64,000 nucleotides of DNA from Ruminococcus sp. (GCA_017484095.1 JAFUTU010000032.1:62001-126000); one strand, 5' to 3'. Positions 52,979 to 60,992 are shown, counted from the stretch's first letter. The notes: generated from the sequence alone by a model not told the origin. Numbers and translations: made by a program.

Positions 52979-54749
52979 TTTAGGCAACAGAAACGTTTCC
53001 GAAGATATTGCTGTGATCCGTGAAAAGATCGGCAGGCTGATATCGGACAGAAAAATATCGGAAATGCTCGGCGATGAGTTCATCGGAGAGCTGAAGGAAT
53101 GGGACGCAATTATAGAGAAAAAGTGCGAGGAACCCTTCACCCTTGTTATACTGGGTGAGTTCAAGCGCGGCAAGAGTACTATAATAAATGCGCTGCTCGG
53201 AAAAGAGCTCGCACCTATAAATGTTACCCCTGAGACCTATACCATTAATGAGATATCCTTCGGCAACGTTCAGACAGTCGAGGCTATGCTCGAAAACGGA
53301 ACAAGAGTTCCGCTTACTCTTGAAGATATAACAAGAGAACAGCTTGAAAAGAGAATGAAGCTCTTTCCGAGCCCTGTAAGCTATGTTCAGATCAAGGATA
53401 ATTCTCCGATACTTAAAGAGCTCAGGATAGTTGACACTCCCGGACTTTCAGATCTGGAGTCTCTTGATAAGCAGGTAATGGACTACATCGTTAATGCCGA
53501 TGCGATAATGTTTGCGGCATCGTGTCTCCTGCCGTTCTCCGAGACTGAGCAGATATTCCTTGCAAGCCATGTAAGACCCCAGCGCTTTGGTATGCTCTAC
53601 ATCTTAGTCAATATGATAGACGCTATGAATACTCAGCGTGACGTTGAAAAGATTCTCAGGCGTATAAGAAACATATCTGAAAGGATAGTTCCGAATGCTA
53701 TAGTTTACGGGATCAGCGCAAGAGATGAGCTTGGCAGAAAGACCAATAAGGAAAGACCTCTTGACAAGGGCACACGAGAGTTCTATGAAACTCAGTTCTT
53801 CCAGTTTGAGCTCTCACTGCAGCGTGATATCATAATGCAGAAGGACGTCATCAGAAACAGACGTGTATTCACGATGCTCGATCAGATGTGCTCTGAGACC
53901 GCAGCAAAGCTCAATATCATCAGCGATATGGCAGAGCTCGACAAGGCAAAGCTTGAAGAGCGCAGCCGCGAGTTTGAGGAGCAGTGCAAAGAGCTTGAAA
54001 TGGCTCTCAACGAGAAAAAGCCCCAGCTGCATCTGTCTATCCTTGAAATGCAGCAGGAGGCAGAGAAGTGGATGTATGAATTCTTCTCGAAGCTGAGAGC
54101 GAGCATACTTGAATGCAGAGGGAAAGATGCTGAGGGCAATGACATTTTCAGCCCCGATGATATAGAGAAGTATTTCTATTCATTCCTTATGGAAAAGGTC
54201 GGCGAGGCTTACCGCACCTGTATCGAGAACCACAGGGACAAGGTGGCAGACCTTGTTGAAAAGATGAGCAGAGAGCTTGCTAACGCTCTCGGTATAGACG
54301 ATCTTTCGGCAGTGTCGAAGGCACCGTCTGTTGAAAGGATAATGATGTCGCTGAATAAGAACGTTACCCGTTCTGTAATGGGGGTAAAGCTCTTCGCCAC
54401 AAGTGAAGCGTTCCCGCCCGAGACCATGTCGGTGTTCAGTGTTATCCTCAAGAAGAAAAAGCAGACCGATATCATAGACATTGCTCTTGAAAACTATGAC
54501 GATATCAGAAATAATATTGTCAAGGATATCAAGAACGTTTATGCTGACCTTGAGACCAAGGCAGCAGCAAGGCTTGACGGATTGTATCTTTATCAGGTAG
54601 AAATGGGCAGAGAGGCACTTTCTCAGGCTCAGCACATGATGAACGATCATGACAATTCCGAGATACGTCAGACGCTTGATGAAGCAAAGGCACTTCTGGA
54701 AGAGCCGCGAGCTATAATCAGACAGCATTACGATGCTTTGACAGAATAA
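52971..54749 (+). CDS. Soluble bacterial dynamin-like GTPase (DLP2)
   Basis: 592 residues. G1 GEFKRGKST (62-70), G3 DTPG (155-158), G4 NMID (214-217, close to NKxD). Long helical regions follow (coiled coil about 320-370, LEERSREFEEQCKELEMAL) to the C terminus. I see no membrane-spanning segment, so it may bind membrane peripherally or act through DLP1. GGAGG is 8 nt upstream of the ATG, which overlaps the M48-like gene. Bacterial dynamins often work as unlike pairs; here one partner is membrane-embedded and one is not. Confidence 0.9.
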   Translation: MDNLGNRNVSEDIAVIREKIGRLISDRKISEMLGDEFIGELKEWDAIIEKKCEEPFTLVILGEFKRGKSTIINALLGKELAPINVTPETYTINEISFGNVQTVEAMLENGTRVPLTLEDITREQLEKRMKLFPSPVSYVQIKDNSPILKELRIVDTPGLSDLESLDKQVMDYIVNADAIMFAASCLLPFSETEQIFLASHVRPQRFGMLYILVNMIDAMNTQRDVEKILRRIRNISERIVPNAIVYGISARDELGRKTNKERPLDKGTREFYETQFFQFELSLQRDIIMQKDVIRNRRVFTMLDQMCSETAAKLNIISDMAELDKAKLEERSREFEEQCKELEMALNEKKPQLHLSILEMQQEAEKWMYEFFSKLRASILECRGKDAEGNDIFSPDDIEKYFYSFLMEKVGEAYRTCIENHRDKVADLVEKMSRELANALGIDDLSAVSKAPSVERIMMSLNKNVTRSVMGVKLFATSEAFPPETMSVFSVILKKKKQTDIIDIALENYDDIRNNIVKDIKNVYADLETKAAARLDGLYLYQVEMGREALSQAQHMMNDHDNSEIRQTLDEAKALLEEPRAIIRQHYDALTE

Positions 54750-54750
54750 T

Positions 54751-54780
54751 AAAAACGCTCCTGTTTTCAGGAGCGTTTTT
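54751..54780. terminator. Terminator after the dynamin operon
   Basis: Perfect 13-bp stem AAAAACGCTCCTG (54751-54763) / CAGGAGCGTTTTT (54768-54780), TTTT loop. Works for both converging transcripts. Confidence 0.92.
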
Positions 54781-54783
54781 TAT

Positions 54784-55278
54784 TTACATATCTGTTTTAT
54801 AAATAGCGGCGAAGAAATACTTGTATCCTCCGTAATTGTTTGAGTTGCCCCACCTTACCTGCACCTCAACTATGCAACCGTCAATATCCTCGGCAGGCAG
54901 CTCAAGCTCGGCAGACTGCTCTAACATAGTCGTACCGTCATATGTATATACCTTGTACAGAACATCGCCCGAACGGCTTCCGTTCGCAGTAACACTCAGC
55001 GGTGAGATAAACTGCACACTGCCGTCTTTATTCAAATGTATAGGCACATCAAATGTAGCGATAGTATCATAACGCTGCGGCACAGTCTTTTCAAGATTTA
55101 TTTTCTTGATACTTCCTGCCGAGCAACGCTCAAAAAGCTCACCTTCAAGCTCATACCTGTTCTCACCGCAGGTCACTATCAGCTGACCTGTCCTCGCGGC
55201 AGGCTGCGCCTGTGAAATGATTATGCCCGTTATTACTACAAGCACGGTAACAACGACCACCAAAAACTTTCTTTTCAT
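54784..55278 (-). CDS. Small exported protein of unknown function
   Basis: 164 residues: signal or anchor helix (FLVVVVTVLVVITGIIISQA) and a beta-rich outer domain of about 130 residues with a Cys pair (TCGENRYELEGELFERC) that could form a disulfide. I recognise no family. Start at 55278 is set by AAAGGA about 9 nt upstream. Own promoter and shared terminator, so monocistronic. Confidence 0.65.
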   Translation of the reverse strand: MKRKFLVVVVTVLVVITGIIISQAQPAARTGQLIVTCGENRYELEGELFERCSAGSIKKINLEKTVPQRYDTIATFDVPIHLNKDGSVQFISPLSVTANGSRSGDVLYKVYTYDGTTMLEQSAELELPAEDIDGCIVEVQVRWGNSNNYGGYKYFFAAIYKTDM

Positions 55279-55312
55279 TAAGGGCTTTCCTTTCAGATCG
55301 AATATCACTATT

Positions 55313-55341
55313 ATTATACATTATTACACTGAAAAAATCAA
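55313..55341 (-). promoter_or_regulatory. Promoter for the small exported protein
   Basis: Minus strand TTGATT (complement of 55336-55341), 17-nt spacer, TATAAT (complement of 55313-55318). Confidence 0.82.
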
Positions 55342-55370
55342 GAGAAAATACACCTTGTTTACAGAATATA

Positions 55371-55402
55371 AAAAAAGCGACTCCGAACAATACGGAGCCG
55401 CT
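55371..55402 (-). terminator. Terminator of the Thr-rich zinc-ribbon gene
   Basis: Stem AGCGACTCCG (55376-55385) / CGGAGCCGCT (55393-55402, one mismatch), 7-nt loop, followed on the minus strand by T-run (complement of 55370-55375). Confidence 0.82.
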
Positions 55403-55417
55403 CAGATATTAATTATA

Positions 55418-56308
55418 TTATTTTATTATAACAGAACCGTCATTCTTGTTATATGCAGCGCTGTAGCCCTGGCCGTCTGTTGTGAAGAAGTAGTAGTAGC
55501 TGTAGTTAGCATCGTCTTCTCTGTATGTGTAGTAGTCAACAGTTCCGGGTATCTGTGCCGAAATAGCAGATATCGCATCCTGTGAACCGCCCTCGCTCTG
55601 AGTTGTAGTGGTGGTCTCTGTGCTGCTCTCACCCTCAGCAGTGGTGGTCGTTTCAGTGGTCTGGTCATCTGTAACAGCAGTTGTAGTCGTTTCTGTTTCA
55701 GTGTTCTGCTCATCGGGAGCGCTTGTGGTGTCAGCCTCGCTGTTCGCAACATCATCCTCAGGCAGTGTAGTCGTCAGCACGTAGCTGATCTCCTTTTTGC
55801 TGTCTTCCTCAGGCTCGCTCTCCTCAGGCTCGGTAACTACTGCCAGCTTCTTTGAAGCCGTGGTGGTCTTGCTCGAATCATCGCCCTTGTAGCCGAATAT
55901 CTTGTAGCCAGCGATAATCGCAAGGATTATAACCACCAGTATACAAATAGTGATGACCGCAGTTATTATAAATATCCTCTTGTTGGGATTATCGTCATCA
56001 TCCTCGTAATCCTTGTCATCATAATCATCTTCGTAATCATCAAACTGCTCCTCAGCAGCAACAGTCTTGGGCGCAGAAGCCTTCTTAGGTGCGGGCTGCT
56101 GTTCTTTTATAGCTGTGAAATGCTTGGTCGCTTCATTTTCTGCAGCATCCTTAGCGCTGAAAACTATAGTTCTGTCATCATTCAGACCTGCATCGGCAGC
56201 AGCCTCAGCAGCATCAGCTTCATCGAGAAGAAGATTATGACAATATTTACAAAGGATAGCCTCGTCAGATAGTTCTTTTCCGCAGAACGGGCACATTTTG
56301 ATACTCAT
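55418..56308 (-). CDS. Zinc-ribbon membrane protein with Thr-rich stalk
   Basis: 296 residues. N-terminal zinc ribbon (CPFCG ... CKYC, Cys about 6, 9, 20, 23), acidic Asp/Tyr/Glu cytoplasmic segment, one membrane helix (about 112-135), a long Thr/Glu/Asp/Ser stalk (about 150-245) likely to be extended or glycosylated, and a ~50-residue C-terminal domain rich in Tyr (VDYYTYREDDANYSYYYFF). Shares ribbon-helix-exterior architecture with the 653-residue protein at 32.7-34.7 kb but not its repeats. Function unknown. Confidence 0.75.
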   Translation of the reverse strand: MSIKMCPFCGKELSDEAILCKYCHNLLLDEADAAEAAADAGLNDDRTIVFSAKDAAENEATKHFTAIKEQQPAPKKASAPKTVAAEEQFDDYEDDYDDKDYEDDDDNPNKRIFIITAVITICILVVIILAIIAGYKIFGYKGDDSSKTTTASKKLAVVTEPEESEPEEDSKKEISYVLTTTLPEDDVANSEADTTSAPDEQNTETETTTTAVTDDQTTETTTTAEGESSTETTTTTQSEGGSQDAISAISAQIPGTVDYYTYREDDANYSYYYFFTTDGQGYSAAYNKNDGSVIIK

Positions 56309-56348
56309 AAATACCTTCCTTTCCTATTTTCCTTTCAAACTAATAATA

Positions 56349-56377
56349 ATGATAACACATCTCAAAATAAAAATCAA
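56349..56377 (-). promoter_or_regulatory. Promoter for the Thr-rich zinc-ribbon protein
   Basis: Minus strand TTGATT (complement of 56372-56377), 17-nt spacer, TATCAT (complement of 56349-56354). Confidence 0.7.
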
Positions 56378-56510
56378 TACATTTTAAGAAAAAAGTCATA
56401 TTACACAGAATTATAGCGATTTAACACACATATTTGGTGGTCAAATTGCCCATTTGCTGTCAGAATAAGGTTCCAACGTTGTGCAAAGATACAAAGTCAG
56501 AAAACGCCTG

Positions 56511-56539
56511 TTGACAAAATCGAACCAAAAGAGTATAAT
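56511..56539 (+). promoter_or_regulatory. Consensus promoter for tRNA-Pro
   Basis: TTGACA (56511-56516), 17-nt spacer, TATAAT (56534-56539); about 21 nt before the tRNA. Confidence 0.92.
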
Positions 56540-56560
56540 AATTAAGCTGTCTGACAGCAA

Positions 56561-56634
56561 CGAGGCGTAACTCAGTTTGGTAGAGTGCTTGGTTTGGGAC
56601 CAAGATGCCGCAGGTTCAAGTCCTGTCGCCTCGA
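56561..56634 (+). tRNA. tRNA-Pro (UGG)
   Basis: Full cloverleaf of 74 nt. Acceptor CGAGGCG (56561-56567) pairs with CGCCTCG (56627-56633); anticodon loop TTTGGGA between CTTGG and CCAAG gives UGG. T-loop GTTCAAGTC. CCA is not encoded. UGG can read all four Pro codons with wobble. Confidence 0.95.
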
Positions 56635-56745
56635 CTTCTCTTTGGTGAACAGCTGACCACATGGCTGATATGCGGCGATCTGCCGTTTGATAGAGTTATA
56701 TACCCTGTGAAAATGTTAAGGATTTTAAAACAATCTTAAATTTCG

Positions 56746-56774
56746 TTGACAAGGGCGGTCGAATGTGGTATAAT
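56746..56774 (+). promoter_or_regulatory. Consensus promoter for tRNA-Thr and following tRNAs
   Basis: TTGACA (56746-56751), 17-nt spacer, TATAAT (56769-56774). Confidence 0.92.
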
Positions 56775-56798
56775 ATTTGTTGTCACCGAAGTTCATAG

Positions 56799-56874
56799 GC
56801 TGGTGTAGCTCAGTTGGTAGAGCAGCTGATTTGTAATCAGCAGGTCGGGGGTTCGAGTCCGTCCACCAGCTCCA
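56799..56874 (+). tRNA. tRNA-Thr (UGU)
   Basis: Acceptor GCTGGTG (56799-56805) pairs with CACCAGC (56864-56870); anticodon loop TTTGTAA gives UGU; T-loop GTTCGAGTC. Discriminator U and an encoded CCA (56872-56874). Confidence 0.95.
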
Positions 56875-56896
56875 AATGACTGAAACAATCAAATAT

Positions 56897-56978
56897 GGGA
56901 GAATTCCCGAGTGGCCAAAGGGGGCAGACTGTAAATCTGTTGCTTTCAGCTTCGGTGGTTCGAATCCACCTTCTCCCA
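56897..56978 (+). tRNA. tRNA-Tyr (GUA)
   Basis: Class II tRNA of 82 nt with long variable arm. Acceptor GGGAGAA (56897-56903) pairs with TTCTCCC (56971-56977), discriminator A. Anticodon loop CTGTAAA gives GUA. CCA not encoded. 22 nt behind tRNA-Thr, so co-transcribed. Confidence 0.95.
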
Positions 56979-56986
56979 CTTTTAAG

Positions 56987-57013
56987 AAAGAGCACGCAAA
57001 TTGCGTGCTCTTT
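56987..57013 (+). other. Strong hairpin between tRNA-Tyr and tRNA-Ala
   Basis: AAAGAGCACGCAA (56987-56999) and TTGCGTGCTCTTT (57001-57013) are perfect inverted copies. Only a short U stretch follows, so it may be a leaky terminator or an RNA-processing site within the tRNA transcript. Confidence 0.7.
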
Positions 57014-57023
57014 CAGTATACAT

Positions 57024-57096
57024 GGGCTCGTAGCTCAGTTGGGAGAGCGCTGCGTTCGCAACGCAGAGGTCGGGAGTTCAAACCTCCTCGGGTCCA
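57024..57096 (+). tRNA. tRNA-Ala (CGC)
   Basis: 73 nt. Acceptor GGGCTCG (57024-57030) pairs with CGGGTCC (57089-57095) and contains the G3:U70 wobble that marks tRNA-Ala; discriminator A. Anticodon loop TTCGCAA gives CGC, reading only GCG. CCA not encoded. No separate promoter is evident. Confidence 0.93.
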
Positions 57097-57103
57097 TAAA
57101 TCC

Positions 57104-57131
57104 AGCCCTCAGACAATTCTGTCTGAGGGCT
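57104..57131. terminator. Terminator after the tRNA cluster
   Basis: AGCCCTCAGACA (57104-57115) / TGTCTGAGGGCT (57120-57131), loop ATTC, followed by TTGTT. It lies 4 nt from the stop of the convergent binding-protein gene and probably ends both. Confidence 0.85.
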
Positions 57132-57135
57132 TTGT

Positions 57136-58401
57136 TCATTCCATATCATAGTTTTCGGCATAGATGTCGTAAAGCTGTGCGGCAGCATCTTCGGCAGTTG
57201 CCTTGTCAAATATGACCAGGTTGCAGGCGTCTATGAATGAGTCGTAGAGTGTGCCGTCCTCTATAATAGAGTTCATAGGCGATATCAGATCATTTTCCTC
57301 CATTACCTGAGAAGCTTCAAACTGTATACCGCTCATCAGCCCTTCTTTTTCAAGGTATTCTCTTACAGACGAGCTTATCGGTATACCCTTTTCAACTCCT
57401 TGCAGCTCTGCCCATTCAGAGCTGTTCAGCATAAAGTCGAGCAGCTCTGCGGCCTCTTTGGGGTGTTCTGTGTTTTTGCTCACGGCGTATAGTGTCGCAG
57501 GCTTAGCATACCAGCCCTCACCTGCCTTGCCCGGGTCTTTTGAGGTATAGCTTGCCGCTATTATCTCAGATCCGTTAGCTATCGGCTCCTCAAAATAATT
57601 CATCGCATCGCTTACCCAAGCCACAAGTCCTGCATATTTCAGATTATCTATATTATACCTCTGAAAATCCTCAACCAGCGGCAACACCTTTTCGTCCACC
57701 ATTCTGACATACAATTCTATCATCATCTGCAGGTCGTCGGCAGTGAAGGTTATAGCATCGTTATCAGAGAAAAAGTGCTTGCTGTTCATCTGTTCTGCAT
57801 AGGCGATAAAATAAAGCCACAGCGCCTTTGAGGCTCCCGATATCGGATATACTCCGTCCTTTGACATTACCTTTGCCGCCTCAAACAGATCGTCCCAAGT
57901 CTGCGGCACATCAAGCCCGTATGAATCGTAGACCGACTTGTTTATGTAAACAGTCTCAGCGTTCATAGCTATAGGTATAGCGTTGAGCACGCCGTTTCTC
58001 CTGCCATAGTCAAGGTAATCGGCACTGAAATTTGACAGATCTACGGTATCAGAAAGATTCTCTATATCGTAGTAGCCGCTTCCGTCAGGTGAATACTGCC
58101 TTAGCCACCCTACATTCACCTGCATAACATCTGCTTCAGTGCCCGATATCATACGCACCTTGCTTCTCGCTTCGTAGCCTGACCATTCCGAGTAGCTGCA
58201 AACTACTTTTATTTCGGGGTGCAGCTTTTCAAACCGCTGAACAGCTTCGAGAGTGTATTCGTTTCTCGCATCATTGCCCCACCATGACAGCGTGATAGTT
58301 GTCTGTTCCTTCTGATCTCTTATCACAGTATCGCCGCTGCAGGCCGTAAGCGCCATTACCGAGGCTGCAAGCATTACGGAAAGTATCCTTATTTTCATCA
58401 C
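57136..58401 (-). CDS. Extracellular sugar-binding lipoprotein, no transporter beside it
   Basis: 421 residues. Lipobox MALTACSG (Cys near residue 21), then a family 1 (MalE-like) solute-binding fold: ITLSWWGNDARNEYT, FEKLHPEIKVV, ADVMQVNVGWLRQY, AIPIAMNAETVYINKS, GASKALWLYFIAY. Carbohydrate specificity cannot be read from sequence. It is translationally coupled (4-nt overlap) to an upstream membrane diguanylate cyclase and has no permease or ATPase gene nearby, so it may sense a sugar for the cyclase or share the solo ATPase at 47 kb with distant permeases. Confidence 0.9.
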   Translation of the reverse strand: MMKIRILSVMLAASVMALTACSGDTVIRDQKEQTTITLSWWGNDARNEYTLEAVQRFEKLHPEIKVVCSYSEWSGYEARSKVRMISGTEADVMQVNVGWLRQYSPDGSGYYDIENLSDTVDLSNFSADYLDYGRRNGVLNAIPIAMNAETVYINKSVYDSYGLDVPQTWDDLFEAAKVMSKDGVYPISGASKALWLYFIAYAEQMNSKHFFSDNDAITFTADDLQMMIELYVRMVDEKVLPLVEDFQRYNIDNLKYAGLVAWVSDAMNYFEEPIANGSEIIAASYTSKDPGKAGEGWYAKPATLYAVSKNTEHPKEAAELLDFMLNSSEWAELQGVEKGIPISSSVREYLEKEGLMSGIQFEASQVMEENDLISPMNSIIEDGTLYDSFIDACNLVIFDKATAEDAAAQLYDIYAENYDME

Positions 58402-59903
58402 TGCTTCGCCTCACTTTCCATTGACGGCTCGTAGAAGCTGTAGCTGTCTCTGCCTGCATTTTTAGACTTATACAAAGCCTTGTCGCAGGCTCTGTAAAGC
58501 TCATCAAACGTTTTTCCGTCCGCAGGGTATAATGCCGCACCAACACTTGCAGAGATCTTGTAGGTGCCGTCATCTCCCGTGTAGTTGTTATGATAAGCCT
58601 TGCAAAGCTCGAAGCATTTGTTTGTCACATAATCTTTGAACTTGTCATGGCTGTTGAAGCGCTTGTTTATCAGCACGCAGAACTCGTCTCCGCCGATCCT
58701 TCCGAGATAATCGTCCTCCGTGAATGTGTTTCTGAGGATCTCTCCTGTCTTTTGCAGCACCTTGTCTCCGTAAGCATGGCCCAGAGTATCATTGACACCC
58801 TTGAAGTTGTCGATATCAAGTATCAGCATAGCGTGCGACTCACTTTCAAGTGATGCTGAGATAGCATTCCCTGCATATTCCTCAAACGAGCTTTTATTTA
58901 GCACACCTGTAAGCAGATCTACTCTTGCTTTTGTGTCAAGGGTTGAAACTATGTTCTTTATCGGGTTCGTCAGCTTATATGTCAGGAAAAGACCTATCAT
59001 AGCCGCAAGCAGTGCAGCAATGCCTGCAGTAACGTATATGAACAGCTTCATCTCGTTTTTCTCATTCAGTATTATAGGCGTAGGTATAGAGCAGACCACA
59101 TACCAGTCTCCGCAGTTGTTTACCGAAACCAGATATTCGTCGTCCATAACAGCGGCAGAGGTCTTGTCCTCCATTCTGTCCTCAATATCCGTTGGAACAG
59201 GCTGGCCTATCTCCTTGCTCTCCTTGGAGTAGATTATATTATAGTCCTGATCTACCAGCCTTATGTTCATATCGGCAAGGGTCTCGGGGTTATCAAATAC
59301 GGCGTCCAGCTCTGTAGTATAAAACGATATAACGAGCACTGCATTTTCATGCACCTGCTTTACGTAGTATATCCTCTTGAAATCTGCGTTATATCCTGCC
59401 TTCCAGCCGTCGTTCGTCCTTGAACGTGATATCATCGAACTCAGCTCGGCATATATCTTGTCACCGAACAGAGTAAGCGTTCCGTTTGATATTTTTCCGA
59501 CAGTCCTGTTGTTGCGGTACACGATACCGTAATCTACAAAATTTTCCATTATACAAAGGCTGTAGAGCTTGTCCGTGATGATTTTTTCAGTGTTTATTGC
59601 TTCGTATTCATCGTTGTTCGGGTCCGTCGCATCATAGGTGTATGAGTTCTCCTCTCCGAATGCGAGCGCAGCGATCGTTTCCATTCTGGAAAGGTAGCTG
59701 TCCATATTCAGCTTCATCTGTACATTCAGTGAGGACGTAAGCGAGATAACTTTATTTTTAAGCACTTCATCAGTCTTTGAGATAGCAAGATTTGAAACTA
59801 TCACAATAGCACTTATAACTATAACAGCAAAGCTTATCATTATCAGCAGCTGTATCTTAACTATATTGCTGAGACTGTGTCTGTGCTTTTCTTTCTTTGA
59901 CAT
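58398..59903 (-). CDS. Membrane diguanylate cyclase with Cache-like sensor
   Basis: About 501 residues. First membrane helix (about 20-42), extracellular double-Cache-like sensor (about 45-290; DYGIVYRNNRTVG, VISFYTTELDAVF, WYVVCSIPTPIIL), second helix (about 300-320), short linker, GGDEF domain (about 345-495) with intact RIGGDEFCVLI active site. Makes cyclic di-GMP from GTP. The product-inhibition site RxxD is not conserved (TEDD at that place). Start at 59903 has GGGAGGTGAGG upstream. Operon with the sugar-binding lipoprotein. Confidence 0.92.
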   Translation of the reverse strand: MSKKEKHRHSLSNIVKIQLLIMISFAVIVISAIVIVSNLAISKTDEVLKNKVISLTSSLNVQMKLNMDSYLSRMETIAALAFGEENSYTYDATDPNNDEYEAINTEKIITDKLYSLCIMENFVDYGIVYRNNRTVGKISNGTLTLFGDKIYAELSSMISRSRTNDGWKAGYNADFKRIYYVKQVHENAVLVISFYTTELDAVFDNPETLADMNIRLVDQDYNIIYSKESKEIGQPVPTDIEDRMEDKTSAAVMDDEYLVSVNNCGDWYVVCSIPTPIILNEKNEMKLFIYVTAGIAALLAAMIGLFLTYKLTNPIKNIVSTLDTKARVDLLTGVLNKSSFEEYAGNAISASLESESHAMLILDIDNFKGVNDTLGHAYGDKVLQKTGEILRNTFTEDDYLGRIGGDEFCVLINKRFNSHDKFKDYVTNKCFELCKAYHNNYTGDDGTYKISASVGAALYPADGKTFDELYRACDKALYKSKNAGRDSYSFYEPSMESEAKQ

Positions 59904-59938
59904 ATCCTCACCTCCCAATAATAAACACAACTATACAT

Positions 59939-59967
59939 ATAATAACACATATTTATAAAAAAGTAAA
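59939..59967 (-). promoter_or_regulatory. Promoter for the cyclase-binding protein operon
   Basis: Minus strand TTTACT (complement of 59962-59967), 17-nt spacer, TATTAT (complement of 59939-59944). Confidence 0.7.
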
Positions 59968-60028
59968 GTATTTACAAACAAGAAATCTCTGATTTTTATG
60001 CTGCATATCATTTTTTTGTCAGCGCGGC

Positions 60029-60057
60029 TTTACTTTTGATTAAACTTATGATATAAT
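60029..60057 (+). promoter_or_regulatory. Promoter for the AraC-family gene
   Basis: TTTACT (60029-60034), 17-nt spacer, TATAAT (60052-60057); leader about 60 nt. Confidence 0.75.
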
Positions 60058-60121
60058 ACTTTGTGTTGAAAGCTGTCCTTTACGGACACGATCCCGTTTC
60101 ATTATCCTTGGAGGGATAACT

Positions 60122-60886
60122 ATGTTTGATATTCGTTCAATGGGCTGCGCCTGCAGGCATGATAAGTCCTTCGTTTTTGACAGGCCAAAGGGCTATGATG
60201 GCTATCTTCTGCTGTTTGTGAAAACAAAGGCAGATTTTGTGATCGACGGCAGAACTTATCACTTTGAGCCTAACACATTCCTGATCTATGACAGGCTCAC
60301 ACCGAACTACTATAAAGCCAGTGGTGGCGATTACATAAACGACTGGATCCAGTTCGATACCACCGAGAACCTTCCTGCGGCAGTGGGCACAAGGTTCAAT
60401 GAGCCCGTTTACATAGGTGAGAGCGTTGACATATCACAGTATTTCAAGCTGATAGCAGAGTGCTATTTCAGAACTAAAAATATGCGTTCCGCAGGCTATC
60501 TTATAAAGGCTATGCTCAGCGAGGTGTTCAGTGTGGACGAGCACCGCCCCGAGACTGATACTGCTCATTACCGTGAGCTGACAGCTCTCAGACGGCGTAT
60601 ATATTCCACTCCCGACCGTGACTGGACTATAGAGAATATGGCGGCTCAGCTCAATATCAGCGAGCCCTATCTTCATCTTTTGTATAAAAAAGCATTCGGC
60701 ATAACCTGCAATCAGGACGTTATAAACAGCCGCATCGAGCAGGCACAGCGATACCTTTCCTATTCGGCAATGACTGTTGAGGAGGTCGCATATGCCTGCG
60801 GCTACAGAAATGCAGTGCATTTTTCGCGCCAGTTCAAGCAGTTTGCAGGCGTCACTCCCTCTGAGTGGAGAAAGAATGAAAACTGA
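60122..60886 (+). CDS. AraC-family transcriptional regulator
   Basis: 254 residues. N-terminal cupin-like sensing domain (about 1-110; LLLFVKTKADFVIDGRTYHF, PNTFLIYDRLTPNYYKA) and C-terminal double helix-turn-helix (about 155-252; WTIENMAAQLNISEPYLHLLYKK, then VEEVAYACGYRNAVHFSRQFK with the AraC signature). Typical of regulators of sugar use. GGAGG lies 8 nt before the ATG. A terminator separates it from the ABC exporter genes, though those could still be its targets. Confidence 0.92.
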   Translation: MFDIRSMGCACRHDKSFVFDRPKGYDGYLLLFVKTKADFVIDGRTYHFEPNTFLIYDRLTPNYYKASGGDYINDWIQFDTTENLPAAVGTRFNEPVYIGESVDISQYFKLIAECYFRTKNMRSAGYLIKAMLSEVFSVDEHRPETDTAHYRELTALRRRIYSTPDRDWTIENMAAQLNISEPYLHLLYKKAFGITCNQDVINSRIEQAQRYLSYSAMTVEEVAYACGYRNAVHFSRQFKQFAGVTPSEWRKNEN

Positions 60887-60896
60887 ACAGCTTACT

Positions 60897-60935
60897 ATAG
60901 GATATGTTAAATTAATTATAACATATCCTATTTTA
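60897..60935 (+). terminator. Terminator after the AraC-family gene
   Basis: ATAGGATATGTTA (60897-60909) / TAACATATCCTAT (60919-60931), 9-nt AT loop, then TTTTATTT. The stem is A/T-rich, so strength is uncertain. Confidence 0.7.
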
Positions 60936-60992
60936 TTTGAGAAAAAACCGTGATATAATTACCCGAAGAGCCAAAAAACAGGAGGTGAGAGA

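Noticed and set aside
56441..57215. Several 70-110-codon frames across the tRNA cluster
   Set aside because: They are read through tRNA genes on either strand; the cloverleaves explain the sequence.
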